A stretch of DNA of 64,000 nucleotides from the NCBI GenBank assembly GCA_021292105.1, contig CM037863.1, forward strand, positions 3,860,892 to 3,924,891, read 5' to 3'. This stretch comes from Anadara kagoshimensis. Lineage: Eukaryota; Mollusca; Bivalvia; Arcoida; Arcidae. The notes under the pieces were generated by a model, which worked only from the letters and a program-made list of their open reading frames with translations, was not told where the DNA came from and did no database searches. How positions within the stretch are numbered: the first letter of the stretch is position 1; every line of letters starts with the position of its first letter. Of the stretch, positions 22,801 through 34,179 are shown piece by piece. The translations under genes and the position numbers were made by a program.

Positions 22801-25800
22801 TCTGCCGGCCATCTACACCCCCTGGTGGTTTAGTAGTGTATTATACTCTCCTCTGCCGGCCATCTACACCCTCTGGTGGTTTAGTAGTGTATTATACTCT
22901 TCTCGGCCGGCCATCTACACCCCCTGGTGGTTTAGTAGTGTATTATACTCTCCTCTGCCGGCCATCTACATCCCCTGGTGGTTTAGTAGTGTATTATACT
23001 CTTCTCTGCCGGCCATCTACACCCCCTGGTGGTTTAGTAGTGTATTATACTCTCCTCTGCCGGCCATCTACACCCCCTGGTGGTTTAGTAGTGTATTAAT
23101 ACTCTTCTCGGCCGGCCATCTACACCCCTGGTGGTTTAGTAGTGTATTATACTCTCCTCTGCCGGCCATCTACACCCCTGGTGGTTTAGTAGTGTATTAT
23201 ACTCTCCTCTGCCGGCCATCTACACCCCCTGGTGGTTTAGTAGTGTATTATACTCTCCTCTGCCGGCCATCTACACCCCCTGGTGGTTTAGTAGTGTATT
23301 ATACTCTTCTCTGCCGGCCATCTACACCCCCTGGTGGTTTAGTAGTGTATTATACTCTCCTCTGCCGGCCATCTACATCCCCTGGTGGTTTAGTAGTGTA
23401 TTATACTCTCCTCTGCCGGCCATCCACACCCCCTGGTGGTTTAGTAGTGTATTATACTCTCCTCTGCCGGCCATCTACACCCTCTGGTGGTTTAGTAGTG
23501 TATTATACTCTTCTCGGCCGGCCATCTACATCCCCTGGTGGTTTAGTAGTGTATTATACTCTTCTCTGCCGGCCATCTACATCCCCTGGTGGTTTAGTAG
23601 TGTATTATACTCTTCTCGGCCGGCCATCTACATCCCCTGGTGGTTTAGTAGTGTATTATACTCTCCTCTGCCGGCCATCTACACCCTCTGGTGGTTTAGT
23701 AGTGTATTATTCTCTTCTCGACCGGCCATCTACATCCCCTGGTGGTTTAGTAGTGTATTATACTCTTCTCTGCCGGCCATCTACATCCCCTGGTGGTTTA
23801 GTAGTGTATTATACTCTCCTCTGCCGGCCATCTACACCCCTGGTGGTTTAGTAGTGTATTATACTCTCCTCTGCCGGCCATCTACATCCCCTGGTGGTTT
23901 AGTAGTGTATTATACTCTTCTCTGCCGGCCATCTACACCCCCTGGTGGTTTAGTAGTGCATTATACTCAACTCTGCCGGCCATCTACACCCCCTGGTGGT
24001 TTAGTAGTGTATTATACTCTCCTCTGCCGGCCATCTACATCCCTGGTGGTTTAGTAGTGTATTATACTCTTCTCTGCCGGCCATCTACACCCCCTGGTGG
24101 TTTAGTAGTGTATTATACTCTCCTCTGCCAGACATCTACACCCCCTGGTGGTTTAGTAGTGTATTATACTCTCCTCTGCCGGCAATCTACACCCCTGGTG
24201 GTTTAGTAGTGTATTATACTCTCCTCTGCCGGCCATCTACACCCCCTGGTGGTTTAGTAGTGTATTATACTCTCCTCTGCCGGCCATCTACATCCCCTGG
24301 TGGTTTAGTAGTGTATTATACTCTTCTCTGCCGGCCATCTACACCCCCTGGTGGTTTAGTAGTGTATTATACTCTCCTCTGCCGGCCATCTACACCCCCT
24401 GGTGGTTTAGTAGTGTATTATACTCTCCTCTGCCAGACATCTACATCCCCTGGTGGTTTAGTAGTGTATTATACTCTCCTCTGCCGGCCATCCACACCCC
24501 CTGGTGGTTTAGTAGTGTATTATACTCTCCTCTGCCGGCCATCTACACCCCCTGGTGGTTTAGTAGTGTATTATACTCTCCTCTGCCGGCCATCTACACC
24601 CCCTTGTGGTTTAGTAGTGTATTATACTCTCCTCTGCCGGCCATCTACACCCTCTGGTGGTTTATTAGTGTATTATACTCTCCTCTGCTGGCCATCTACA
24701 TCCCCTGGTGGTTTAGTAGTGTATTATACTCTTCTCGGCCGGCCATCTACACCCCTGGTGGTTTAGTAGTGTATTATACTCTCCTCTGCCGGCCATCTAC
24801 ATCCCCTGGTGGTTTAGTAGTGTATTATACTCTCCTCTGCCGGCCATCTACACCCCTGGTGGTTTAGTAGTGTATTATACTCTCCTCTGCCGGCCATCTA
24901 CACCCCCTGGTGGTTTAGTAGTGTATTATACTCTTCTCTGCCGGCCATCTACACCCCCTGGTGGTTTAGTAGTGTATTATACTCTCCTCTGCCGGCCATC
25001 TACACCCCTGGTGGTTTAGTAGTGTATTATACTCTTCTCGGCCGGCCATCTACACCCCCTGGTGGTTTAGTAGTGTATTATACTCTCCTCTGCCGGCCAT
25101 CTACACCCCCTGGTGGTTTAGTAGTGTATTATACTCTCCTCTGCCGGCCATCTACACCCCCTGGTGGTTTAGTAGTGTATTATACTCTCCTCTGCCGGCC
25201 ATCTACACCCCCTGGTGGTTTAATAGTGTATTATACTCTTCTCTGCCGGCCATCTACACCCCCTGGTGGTTTAGTAGTGTATTATACTCTCCTCTGCCGG
25301 CCATCTACACCCCCTGGTGGTTTAGTAGTGTATTATACTCTTCTCGGCCGGCCATCTACATCCCCTGGTGGTTTAGTAGTGTATTATACTCTCCTCTGCC
25401 GGCCATCTACACCCCCTGGTGGTTTAGTAGTGTATTATACTCTCCTCTGCCGGCCATCTACACCCCCTGGTGGTTTAGTAGTGTATTATACTCTCCTCTG
25501 CCGGCCATCTACACCCCTGGTGGTTTAGTAGTGTATTATACTCTCTCTGCCGGCCATCTACACCCCCTGGTGGTTTAGTAGTGTATTATACTCTCCTCTG
25601 CCGGCCATCTACACCCCTGGTGGTTTAGTAGTGTATTATACTCTCCTCTGCCGGCCATCTACACCCCCTGGTGGTTAGTAGTGTATTATACTCTTCTCGG
25701 CCGGCCATCTACACCCCTGGTGGTTTAGTAGTGTATTATACTCTCCTCTGCCGGCCATCTACACCCCTGGTGGTTTAGTAGTGTATTATACTCTCCTCTG

Positions 25801-28183
25801 CCGGCCATCTACACCCCCTGGTGGTTTAGTAGTGTATTATACTCTCCTCTGCCGGCCATCTACACCCCCTGGTGGTTTAGTAGTGTATTATACTCTCCTG
25901 TGCCGGCCATCTACACCCCCTGGTGGTTTAGAAGTGTATTATACTCTCCTCTGCCGGCCATCTACACCCCCTGGTGGTTTAGTAGTGTATTATACTCTCC
26001 TCTGCCGGCCATCTACACCCCCTGGTGGTTTAGTACAGTATTATACTCTCCTCTGCCGGCCATCTACACCCCCTGGTGGTTTAGTAGTGTATTATACTCT
26101 CCTCTGCCGGCCATCTACACCCCCTGGTGGTTTAGTAGTGTATTATACTCTCCTCTGCCGGCCATCTACACCCTCTGGTGGTTTAGTAGTGTATTATACT
26201 CTTCTCTGCCGGCCATATACACCCCCTGGTGGTTTAGTAGTGTATTATACTCTCCTCTGCCGGCCATCTACACCCCCTGGTGGTTTAGTAGTGTATTATA
26301 CTCTTCTCTGCGGCCATCTACATCCCCTGGTGGTTTAGTAGTGTATAATACTCTTCTCTGCCGGCCATCTACACCCCCTGGTGGTTTAGTAGTGTATTAT
26401 ACTCTCCTCTGCCGGCCATCTACACCCCCTGGTGGTTTAGTAGTGTATTACTCTCCTCTGCCGGCCATCTACATCCCCTGGTGGTTTAGTAGTGTATTAT
26501 TCTCTTCTCGGCCGGCCATCTACACCCCCTGGTGGTTTAGTAGTGTATTATACTCTCCTCTGCCGGCCATCTACACCACCTGGTGGTTTAGTAGTGTATT
26601 ATACTCTCCTCTGCCGGCCATCTACATCCCCCGGTGGTTTAGTAGTGTATTATTCTCTTCTTGGCCTGCCATCTACACCCCCTGGTGGTTTAGTAGTGTA
26701 TTATACTCTCCTCTGCCGGCCATCCACACCCTCTGGTGGTTTAGTAGTGTATTATACTCTTCTTGGCCTGCCATCTACACCCCCTGGTGGTTTAGTAGTG
26801 TATTATACTCTCCTCTGCCGGCCATCTACACCCTCTGGTGGTTTAGTAGTGTATTATACTCTTCTCGGCCGGCCATCTACATCCCCTGGTGGTTTAGTAG
26901 TGTATTATACTCTTCTCTGCCGGCCATCTACATCCCCTGGTGGTTTAGTAGTGTATTATACTCTTCTCGGCCGGCCATCTACATCCCCTGGTGGTTTAGT
27001 AGTGTATTATACTCTCCTCTGCCGGCCATCTACACCCTCTGGTGGTTTAGTAGTGTATTATTCTCTTCTCGACCGGCCATCTACATCCCTGGTGGTTTAG
27101 TAGTGTATTATACTCTTCTCTGCCGGCCATCTACATCCCCTGGTGGTTAGTAGTGTATTATACTCTCCTCTGCCGGCCATCTACACCCCCTGGTGGTTTA
27201 GTAGTGTATTATACTCTCCTCTGCCGGCCATCTACATCCCCTGGTGGTTTAGTAGTGTATTATACTCTTCTCTGCCGGCCATCTACACCCCTGGTGGTTT
27301 AGTAGTGCATTATACTCTCCTCTGCCGGCCATCTACATCCCCTGGTGGTTTAGTAGTGTATTATACTCTCCTCTGCCGGCCATCTACATCCCCTGGTGGT
27401 TTAGTAGTGTATTATACTCTCATCTGCCGGCCATCTACACCCCCTGGTGGTTTAGTAGTGTATTATACTCTCCTCTGCCGGCCATCTACATCCCCTGGTG
27501 GTTTAGTAGTGTATTATACTCTTCTCGGCCGGCCATCTACACCCCCTGGTGGTTTAGTAGTGTATTATACTCTCCTCTGCCGGCCATCTACACCCTCTGG
27601 TGGTTTATTAGTGTATTATACTCTCCTCTGCTGGCCATCTACATCCCCTGGTGGTTTAGTAGTGTATTATACTCTTCTCGGCCGGCCATCTACACCCCCT
27701 GGTGGTTTAGTAGTGTATTATACTCTCCTCTGCCGGCCATCTACATCCCCTGGTGGTTTAGTAGTGTATTATACTCTCCTCTGCCGGCCATCTACACCCC
27801 CTGGTGGTTTAGTAGTGTATTATACTCTCCTCTGCCGGCCATCTACACCCCCTGGTGGTTTAGTAGTGTATTATACTCTCCTCTGCCGGCCATCCACACC
27901 CCTGGTGGTTTAGTAGTGTATTATACTCTCCTCTGCCGGCCATCTACACCCCCTGGTGGTTTAGTAGTGTATTATACTCTTCTCTGCCGGCCATCTACAC
28001 CCCCTGGTGGTTTAGTAGTGTATTATACTCTCCTCTGCCGGCCATCTACACCCCCTGGTGGTTTAATAGTGTATTATACTCTTCTCTGCCGGCCATCTAC
28101 ACCCCCTGGTGGTTTAGTAGTGTATTATAGTCTCCTCTTCCGGCCATCTACACCCCCTAGTGGTTTAGTAGTGTATTATACTC
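19892..28183. repeat. 51-bp satellite array, about 162 copies
   Basis: Uninterrupted tandem array of a 51-bp unit with the core ccggccatctacacccc, then ctggtggtttagtagtg, then tattatactctcctctg. Units are highly similar. Variation is concentrated at a few positions: tacacccc/tacatccc, ctcct/cttct, ctgccgg/cggccgg, and ccccc/cccc. Because 51 is divisible by 3, two frames stay open for hundreds of codons (PAIYTPWWFSSVLYSPL and RPSTPPGGLVVYYTLLC), but frequent single-base losses in the C5 run switch frames, so this is satellite DNA and not a protein gene. On the minus strand every unit presents ccaccaggggg or ccaccagggga, close to the CTCF core. Duplicated multi-unit blocks show higher-order amplification. 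The first and last units meet unique DNA abruptly, with no mobile-element ends seen. Confidence 0.97.
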
Positions 28184-28216
28184 ATAATTAACAAGATTTT
28201 AGCCACTACACCGATT

Positions 28217-28275
28217 GATACAGGTAAACGACATTAAACCGACCGCTTGACCCTAAATTTAAATATTTAGATCTG
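28217..28275 (+). repeat. Single terminus of the TATAGGTAAAC MITE family
   Basis: Reads caggtaaacgacatt then ccgcttgaccct and tttaaatatttag, matching the left terminus of the element at 30164-30407. No paired right end was found nearby, so it is a solo or truncated copy. Confidence 0.6.
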
Positions 28276-28331
28276 TTGGGGATGAGTACATTTATGTATA
28301 GGAACATAAGTAAACGCGGGGGAATACTATA

Positions 28332-28398
28332 CATTTATTGCCTTTGAGTGAGGGAGATATGAACAAATGTTCATATCTCCCACTCAAAGGCAATAAAT
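28332..28398. repeat. Near-perfect hairpin, 32-bp arms
   Basis: The left arm begins atttattgcctttgagtg and the right arm ends cactcaaaggcaataaat. The arms pair over about 32 bp with a two-base bulge and almost no loop. Function unknown; it may be the core of a palindromic MITE whose terminus is at 28217. Confidence 0.9.
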
Positions 28399-28568
28399 TG
28401 TTATTATACCGAAAGATAACCATTGTATAAGAAAGACAGAAAGAAAGAAAAATATTTAAAAAAGACAGCCTGAAAACATCATTATTTTCTTCTCCGATTC
28501 ATTGCTTTTTCTCCTATCGAAACTCATCGGAGGCAAACGCTATTACGTCACGACAGATTCTCCATCAA

Positions 28569-28592
28569 TGACGTCATATCATTGTGACGTCA
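28569..28592. promoter_or_regulatory. Two full CRE palindromes (TGACGTCA)
   Basis: TGACGTCA occurs at 28569-28576 and 28585-28592, 16 bp apart, in a short GC-richer stretch. This is the CREB/ATF binding palindrome. No adjacent gene start is evident, so regulatory use is conjecture. Confidence 0.35.
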
Positions 28593-29633
28593 TGGTGTGT
28601 TCCGAAGAGGTGGGATATGATGTTTTCAGAGGGATATACGATGTTTTCTCCACCCTGATCACTTGATCCAACGATCCAATCAAATTACAGATAGTATCGT
28701 ATTTTTCTAATGAGGTATAATAAACAGAGTTAATACCTGTATTGTTGCATGAATTAACTGCGAATACCAACAGGATACAAAAAATTTATACGAAAAGTCG
28801 AGCGTGCAGGTCAATGTTGTATATATTGGACTGTAATTAATGTTGCCATGGAAATCCGGAATCTCAGGACCATTTTAACTGAGAACGCCTGAGTCAATGT
28901 TACCCTTCTTGTTCGTGGCATATTGAATTACAACTAGTTGTCTGTTTTGATTTAGAACGATTCTTCACATGTACAGATCTGTCGAAAGTTTAACACTGAG
29001 ATAACGAATAAGTGTGGAAATCGTCAACCCATCTCGGCCACTCTAAATCTATATACAATTAAATTCATTATTTGTTATCTATCCCTCGACAGCTTTTCGT
29101 TCACTAACTATCAATATCTCATCCACTCGGCAGCCGAAAGTCGACTTCATATCATTATCTTAATGATAAACGTTGGACAGGTGTGTATAACTGCATTCAT
29201 TGAGCCTTGGCCATAACAGTACAAAAGCGCTAGGAAAGGATCGCATTTAAACTTGTAAGTAGAATGGTTGGTTGGCAAGTTGAATGTAGCAAAATGTCCT
29301 ATCAGCAATTTCTAGCTATTAGCGACGAAAATTATTTTATTAATCACTATGGATTAATCTATGTGCATGTGATGTGCGAGTGCGTTTTATGGTCTGCGTC
29401 GTACAACCACGCACTCGGGGTGACTTTAACGTGCTAGCTCACCGAGTCAGTATGCTGCAGACAAGCATACCACTACCCCCGTCACATTATACTGATGGGA
29501 ACTGAACCAGTAAAGGCCAACGGCAAGGAAAATTCACTTTCCCTTCAATTATCCCTTAAAGGAGATAAATATAAGTTATACAGGGCTTTGTAACACGGCC
29601 CCGTGTACCCCGTCAAAGATTTATTTATAAAGG
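28593..29633. other. Intergenic stretch
   Basis: No gene supported. Contains one copy of the acctgtcgaaagtttaacac terminus family at about 28968-29040. Confidence 0.4.
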
Positions 29634-29740
29634 GAGCGTTCTACCACAAGGCTAAAAGATCCGGACCAGAAGGTCTGTGGTAGAACGCTCGCCGGCTTTT
29701 TACCCGGGAGGGCCGGGTTCGATCCTCAGCCGGGGCCCTC
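29634..29740 (+). repeat. tRNA-like head with inverted partial copy
   Basis: On the plus strand gtctgtggtagaacgctcgcc (A-box region) and ccgggttcgatcctcagcc (B-box region) form a tRNA-like SINE head at about 29660-29735. A 15-bp piece of the A-box arm (gagcgttctaccaca, 29634-29648) sits upstream in inverted orientation and pairs exactly with 29676-29690. Confidence 0.7.
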
Positions 29741-29797
29741 GGCGAGGAAGTGTTTTTTCTGGTGTTACACATAAAAGATATGGCCGGCAATACGCTA

Positions 29798-29945
29798 ATT
29801 AAAGGTCAAACGGCCAGGTCAAACCTCACGCACCACATCTTTAAATTTAAACGTACATTGTTTTTATTAGTCATAGTAAATCGGAAGTCAAATGGTGTAG
29901 CATATGTAAACAACATTGACCTGTTCGTTTGACTTTTCATATATT
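29798..29945. repeat. Two outward-facing MITE termini
   Basis: aaaggtcaaacggccaggtc at about 29800 is a right terminus, and gtaaacaacattgacctgtt at about 29906 is a left terminus, of the TATAGGTAAAC family. The order is right then left, so parts of two adjacent elements, or a rearranged one, are juxtaposed. Confidence 0.55.
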
Positions 29946-29955
29946 TCTATATATA

Positions 29956-30061
29956 GAGGGATCCACCCTATATATAGAAGGATCCACCCTATATATAGAA
30001 GGATCCACCCTATATATAGAAGGATCCACCCTATATATAGAAGGATCCACCCAATATATAG
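29956..30061. repeat. 21-bp tandem repeat, five copies
   Basis: Unit gaaggatccaccctatatata (first copy gaggg), starting at 29956, 29977, 29998, 30019 and 30040; the last copy is slightly altered. Confidence 0.95.
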
Positions 30062-30163
30062 GTAGTAGTATTATTCGCAATTAATAATATGTATGCACTC
30101 AAGAAACATGATTAGTGTTCGCATTATGTAGACAAAATGAACCTATGTAATTCCTAAACATAA

Positions 30164-30407
30164 ATATAGGTAAACAACTTTGACCTATCCGCTTGACCTT
30201 TTATTTAAATATTTATCACGGACCAAGTATATCTATGTTAAGGGAACACAGGTGTACATCATGAGATATACTCACCTCATAGAGTACACCTGTACTTTGT
30301 GTATGTATTTACTTGGATCTTAACGCCACCCATTTATTGGTTGGACCCTCCTATATAAATATTCCTAATGAAAGGTCAAACGGACAGGTCAATGTCGTTA
30401 CCTATAC
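30164..30407. mobile_element. MITE with about 50-bp TIRs and internal hairpin
   Basis: The left end tataggtaaacaactttgac and the right end (other strand) tataggtaacgacattgacc stay similar for about 50 bp. The centre has a second palindrome, acaggtgtac (30248) with gtacacctgt (30284). No coding capacity. Related copies or termini are at 28217, 29798-29945, 31604-31804 and 57520-57700. Confidence 0.75.
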
Positions 30408-30499
30408 ACTCGTTCACAATTAAAGGTTAAGCCCAAGTTAACATAGCAGAGATACAAGATGACATATATCATTTCCCTGCTTCATTTATGATGATTAAT

Positions 30500-30665
30500 T
30501 AAATGGTATGTGTCGGCGTTTGACATTTGAGCGAAAGCATAGGACAAAAGAGCGAAAATAAACGGATGTTTGAGCGACGAAGTAATAGACATTTGAGCGA
30601 CAGAATTGAAACCCATTTGAGCGAAATTCCAAAAATATGGTAGACATTTGAATGACATTTTTTCT
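30500..30665. repeat. Irregular TTTGAGCGA motif cluster
   Basis: About five copies of (a)tttgagcgaa/c with variable spacers. It might be a decayed tandem repeat. No coding frame. Confidence 0.5.
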
Positions 30666-30962
30666 TAATCTCGTCCGTTAGCCATTGTGACTATTATTTC
30701 ATTCATATTCCTTATATAGAGGTGACCTTTGAGGCAAGTTAGACTGTACATTCTACTGGCCTTTATAGACAGTTGGTCCTTATATAGAGGTGACCTTTGA
30801 GGCAAGTTGGACTGTATACCGCGAAAATATATACGTTTACAGTGTGTTTATTGTCTTTGTTTTAACGTTGTATTAATAACATTCTCTAGGGAATAGCGAC
30901 ATTGTTCGGTCGATGGATTGATTCTACCGTAATCGATACTGCCGTTATGGGGAAAAAATAGT

Positions 30963-31508
30963 TACAGTACAGACCTGTCGAAAGTTTAACACAGAGCAAG
31001 TAAAGAAGCTCTTTGTAGATGTGGATAACTAGTGGTTATAGACAGCGGCTACCGAAAACCTGCTGATATGTATCCAACGAGTTACCGACCACTGCAGTAG
31101 CTCAGTTGATAGAGTGCTTGCTCCGTAAGTGGGAGGTTTTGGGTACGAATCCCGACCGGGTCTGACCCAAGAGATAAAGGTGGGTAATGATTGTTTTTTA
31201 CGCCAAGCACTCGGCATTTCGAAATGAAAGTTACGGATTTTTTGGGAGGGTACTTAAAATAAACATAGTCCTGTGTCACAGTGGGCTTGGCATGATAAAG
31301 AACCCTGCTGTATAATGCCATCAGCGCAATGCACTGGAAAAAAATTATGCATCTTCACCTAAAGTTGGCGGTGTCTCTATATGAGTGTAATATTCTTGAC
31401 TGGGACGTTAAACACCATTTCTCAACTAAACTCAACTAACGATTTGAGCTGCAGATTCAGGACTTATTCGTTAGCTTGGTGTTAATATTTTGACAGGTCT
31501 GTACTGTA
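30963..31508. mobile_element. MITE with TACAGTACAGACCTGTC ends, carrying a SINE
   Basis: The left end tacagtacagacctgtcg and the right end (other strand, ending at 31508) tacagtacagacctgtca form inverted repeats of about 45 bp with moderate identity. The SINE at 31085-31440 sits between them, so the SINE probably inserted into this element. Many solo copies of the terminus lie nearby (28968, 31955, 32016, 32089, 32363, 32563). Confidence 0.7.
31085..31440 (+). repeat. tRNA-derived SINE, near full length
   Basis: The head has an A box (tagctcagttgatagag) and a B box (ggtacgaatcccg) with tRNA spacing. The body contains gggtctgacccaag, gccaagcactcggcat, tgtgtcacagt and gataaagaaccctg, and the 3' part contains atatgagtg and ctgggacgttaaacacc. 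This layout matches molluscan tRNA-SINEs with a conserved central domain as I remember them; the exact superfamily is not assigned. Short minus-strand open frames inside it are not genes. Other copies: 1070-1212, 19083-19152, 62990-63283. Confidence 0.85.
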
Positions 31509-31603
31509 AATTAGCCATCCCATTGTTACAGGGCACATGATACTATTATAACGAGTCAGATAACAAACTAGATAACTCAACATCAATTTTTCACGTCCTC
31601 AAA

Positions 31604-31804
31604 GGTATAGACAAACAACTTTGACATGTCTGCTTGACCTTCAACTTGAATATTTATTATGGACCAGTACATTTATGATGAGTTTATTTCGCCTACATCA
31701 TGAGAAGTGCATCATCCTTACACTACCATGTATTGAGTGGACGTTTGCGTATGAATACTAGTTTTCTCATGATAAAGCGGACAGGTCAACCTTTTTTGCC
31801 TACA
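31604..31804. mobile_element. MITE, second copy of the TATAGGTAAAC family
   Basis: Left end ggtatagacaaacaacttt and right end gcggacaggtcaacc followed by tgcctaca, in inverted orientation, with tttgaatatt-like AT interior as in 30164-30407. Confidence 0.6.
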
Positions 31805-31945
31805 GCTAAACCAATAATAATTATATTTAAATACCCTTTATGTTGCAGTCATTGTAGCCATTACTCAATAACCCAATAATGTTTATATTCTCCTGGGGGA
31901 TGGGGACACCAAACGAGAGTCATTTTACCCGAGGACTTTCTAGAA

Positions 31946-32107
31946 AATACAGTATACAGACCTCTCGAAAGTTAAACATTAAGCTAACAAATCAGTGGCA
32001 AATCGGCATTACAGTACAGACCTGTCGATAGTTTGACGCTGCCACAACGAACTAGTGGTAAATCGGCAGCTCATCTCGTTACCTACAGTACAGGCCTGTC
32101 GAAAGTT
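31946..32107 (+). repeat. Tandem solo termini of the ACCTGTCGAAAGTTTAAC family
   Basis: Three successive plus-strand copies of the terminus (about 31952, 32016, 32089), each followed by aacgaa and tcggcaac-like sequence. The third is interrupted by the 217-bp element at 32108. More copies at 32325-32460 continue the series. Confidence 0.65.
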
Positions 32108-32154
32108 CAGTGGGGGATTTAAGGGGGGTCGCGGGGGTTGCAACCCTTCCTTTG

Positions 32155-32209
<55 letters not shown>

Positions 32210-32324
32210 ATTGACTGTTGTGACTCCTATACCCTAGTCTCTTCGGCGCTCGCACCTAGCATTGATATATTTCTCACCGTGACCCCCCCCCCCCTCATTT
32301 CGAAAAATCAGGGATCCGCCCCTG
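32108..32324. mobile_element. 217-bp MITE with 5-bp TSD and central (GA)n
   Basis: It starts cagtgggggatttaag and ends gggatccgcccctg, forming degenerate inverted repeats, and is flanked by aagtt on both sides (32103-32107 and 32325-32329). Excision rejoins the host repeat as gtcgaaagtttaacatt, matching other copies, which supports insertion. The centre has a (GA)n run at about 32161-32207 and C/G homopolymers near both ends. Confidence 0.82.
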
Positions 32325-34179
32325 AAGTTTAACATTAATCTAACGAATTAGTGGAAAATTGGTACATACCTGTCGAAAGTTTTACACTACCCTAACGAAT
32401 TAGTGTCAAAACGACAACTTATCTCGTTACCTACAGTACAGTTTAACACTAAACTTACTAAAAGGAGCCGACGATCGGCTGCCAAGTGGGCGGAATCTTC
32501 AGAGCTTATGGACGACAAACTGCCGAGAGATAGATTGCAGGAGACTTAAAATTGTCAAGATAATCTGTCAATTCGGCACTGATTCGTTAGCTCAGTGTTT
32601 AACTTTCGACTGGTCTGTACTGTATAGTAGCGTGAAAGGAATGATTATGCAAGTCTGGTGCAAATTCCACCAAACAAGCCGTAGTCGCGTCCTTGCTAAG
32701 TTGTTACAGGGGCATGCTCCACCCAGCCAAGAGATATTTTTGAAAAAATGGTGCATTTGTTGCATTTTTTGTGCATTCAGATTCTAATGATCGAAATTTC
32801 TGTCACTTCACCTACAGCGGATGACGTCTCGGTTTTTTATATCCTTGTGTGTCCTAAGTTCGTGGTACTAACAGTTTGTGTCAAAAAATTAATAGGCAAT
32901 CTTCAGAAAACAATAAACATTTGGATCTCATTTCAAATTTCTTGTCACTTCATTTTCAAAATCAGAAATAATCTCGTCCATTTTCGTTATATATATACCG
33001 GTAAACATCGTTTGTAAACAATACCCTTGGGTTAGATGCTATTTTGAAGAACGGGCGGAAAGTTCGTGGGAGGTCTCCCGGATTGCGTGATTTCACGTGA
33101 TCAATGCCTAAAAAACTTATTTTTTCTAAAAGAAATATTTTAAGTAGTCTAGTTTAGATTTACAACAAAATTTGTTTAAAAAAAATAAAAATTCATAACA
33201 GTAAAAAACGATTATACACTTTCGGTATGACATGAGCAATTGACAAAGTGAAAAATGCATATATTTTACTAATTTGGCGTAAGTATTACACGTTTTTGAT
33301 TTCGCTAATAACTAAATTTACCTGGTACAAAATGTTTCAAACGAGGATCGGATAAATAGGTCAGAGACTCCATGATTTATATAACATGTGACGAAAAAAT
33401 AAAGAGATAGTTTTAGAACAATTTAGGAATAGTAAAATCTGTCTAAAAATTGAAATTTCCTATATTTTTATATATTTTCTTATTTTTAAAATATTTTAAC
33501 ATTTTTCTAACTAAGAATGAAAAGTTGAACACTTAGGGTGCCTTTTTGACTTTGAACATGTGCATTGATGTGCTTCCTATGATTGATATCCGGTGTAAAC
33601 AAGTTCATGGAAAAGTCTGGTCAAAAACCAAATCCAACTAGAAAAAATTATAATGATAAAAAAAGACAAATACGGGACTTTTCTTGAAAATTGGAAAAAC
33701 TGGCTTGTTGGATTTTTTGATAGTTGATGCAGAAACCTCAACTGAAACTAAGGTGTCATCTGTAATATTACATGTATTATTATCATTTAGTATAACAAGT
33801 ATACGATCAAGCCGACGCAGTAATACTATTATGTAGTATAACAAAACATTATCACTAGAGCTGACGGAGTAAGTGCAACACACACACACACACACACACA
33901 CTTTTACAAAAAAAACCCAGACTTAATATTTAGATTCAATATTAATTTTTAATAGCATAAATGCCATTTTTTAAATTATCTCAGAAATGTTTAATAAATT
34001 TAATATTTTCGTTTTTTTTCAATTAATTAAAATTTGATAGAAAAGATTAACTTGTTGAGTTGTTCCAACTTAATTATTTAATACTAATATTTTAAACCAC
34101 ATTACAATATTCCAGTAACTGCAGCATAACTTAAATTTTCAAATGTTGGTCGAGATCAGACCAAAGTGGTAATAAATTC

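Noticed and set aside
19892-28183. CRISPR-like array of repeats and spacers
   Set aside because: The repeats are contiguous with no unique spacers, and the context is clearly animal.
19843-28191. Long repetitive open frames of up to 538 codons that look like a tandem-repeat protein
   Set aside because: They follow from a 51-bp satellite period divisible by three. Frequent one-base deletions shift the frame, and two different frames are equally open, so no protein is called.
29370-29500. Possible tRNA or SINE piece with cactcggggtgac
   Set aside because: No A/B box pair with correct spacing could be found.
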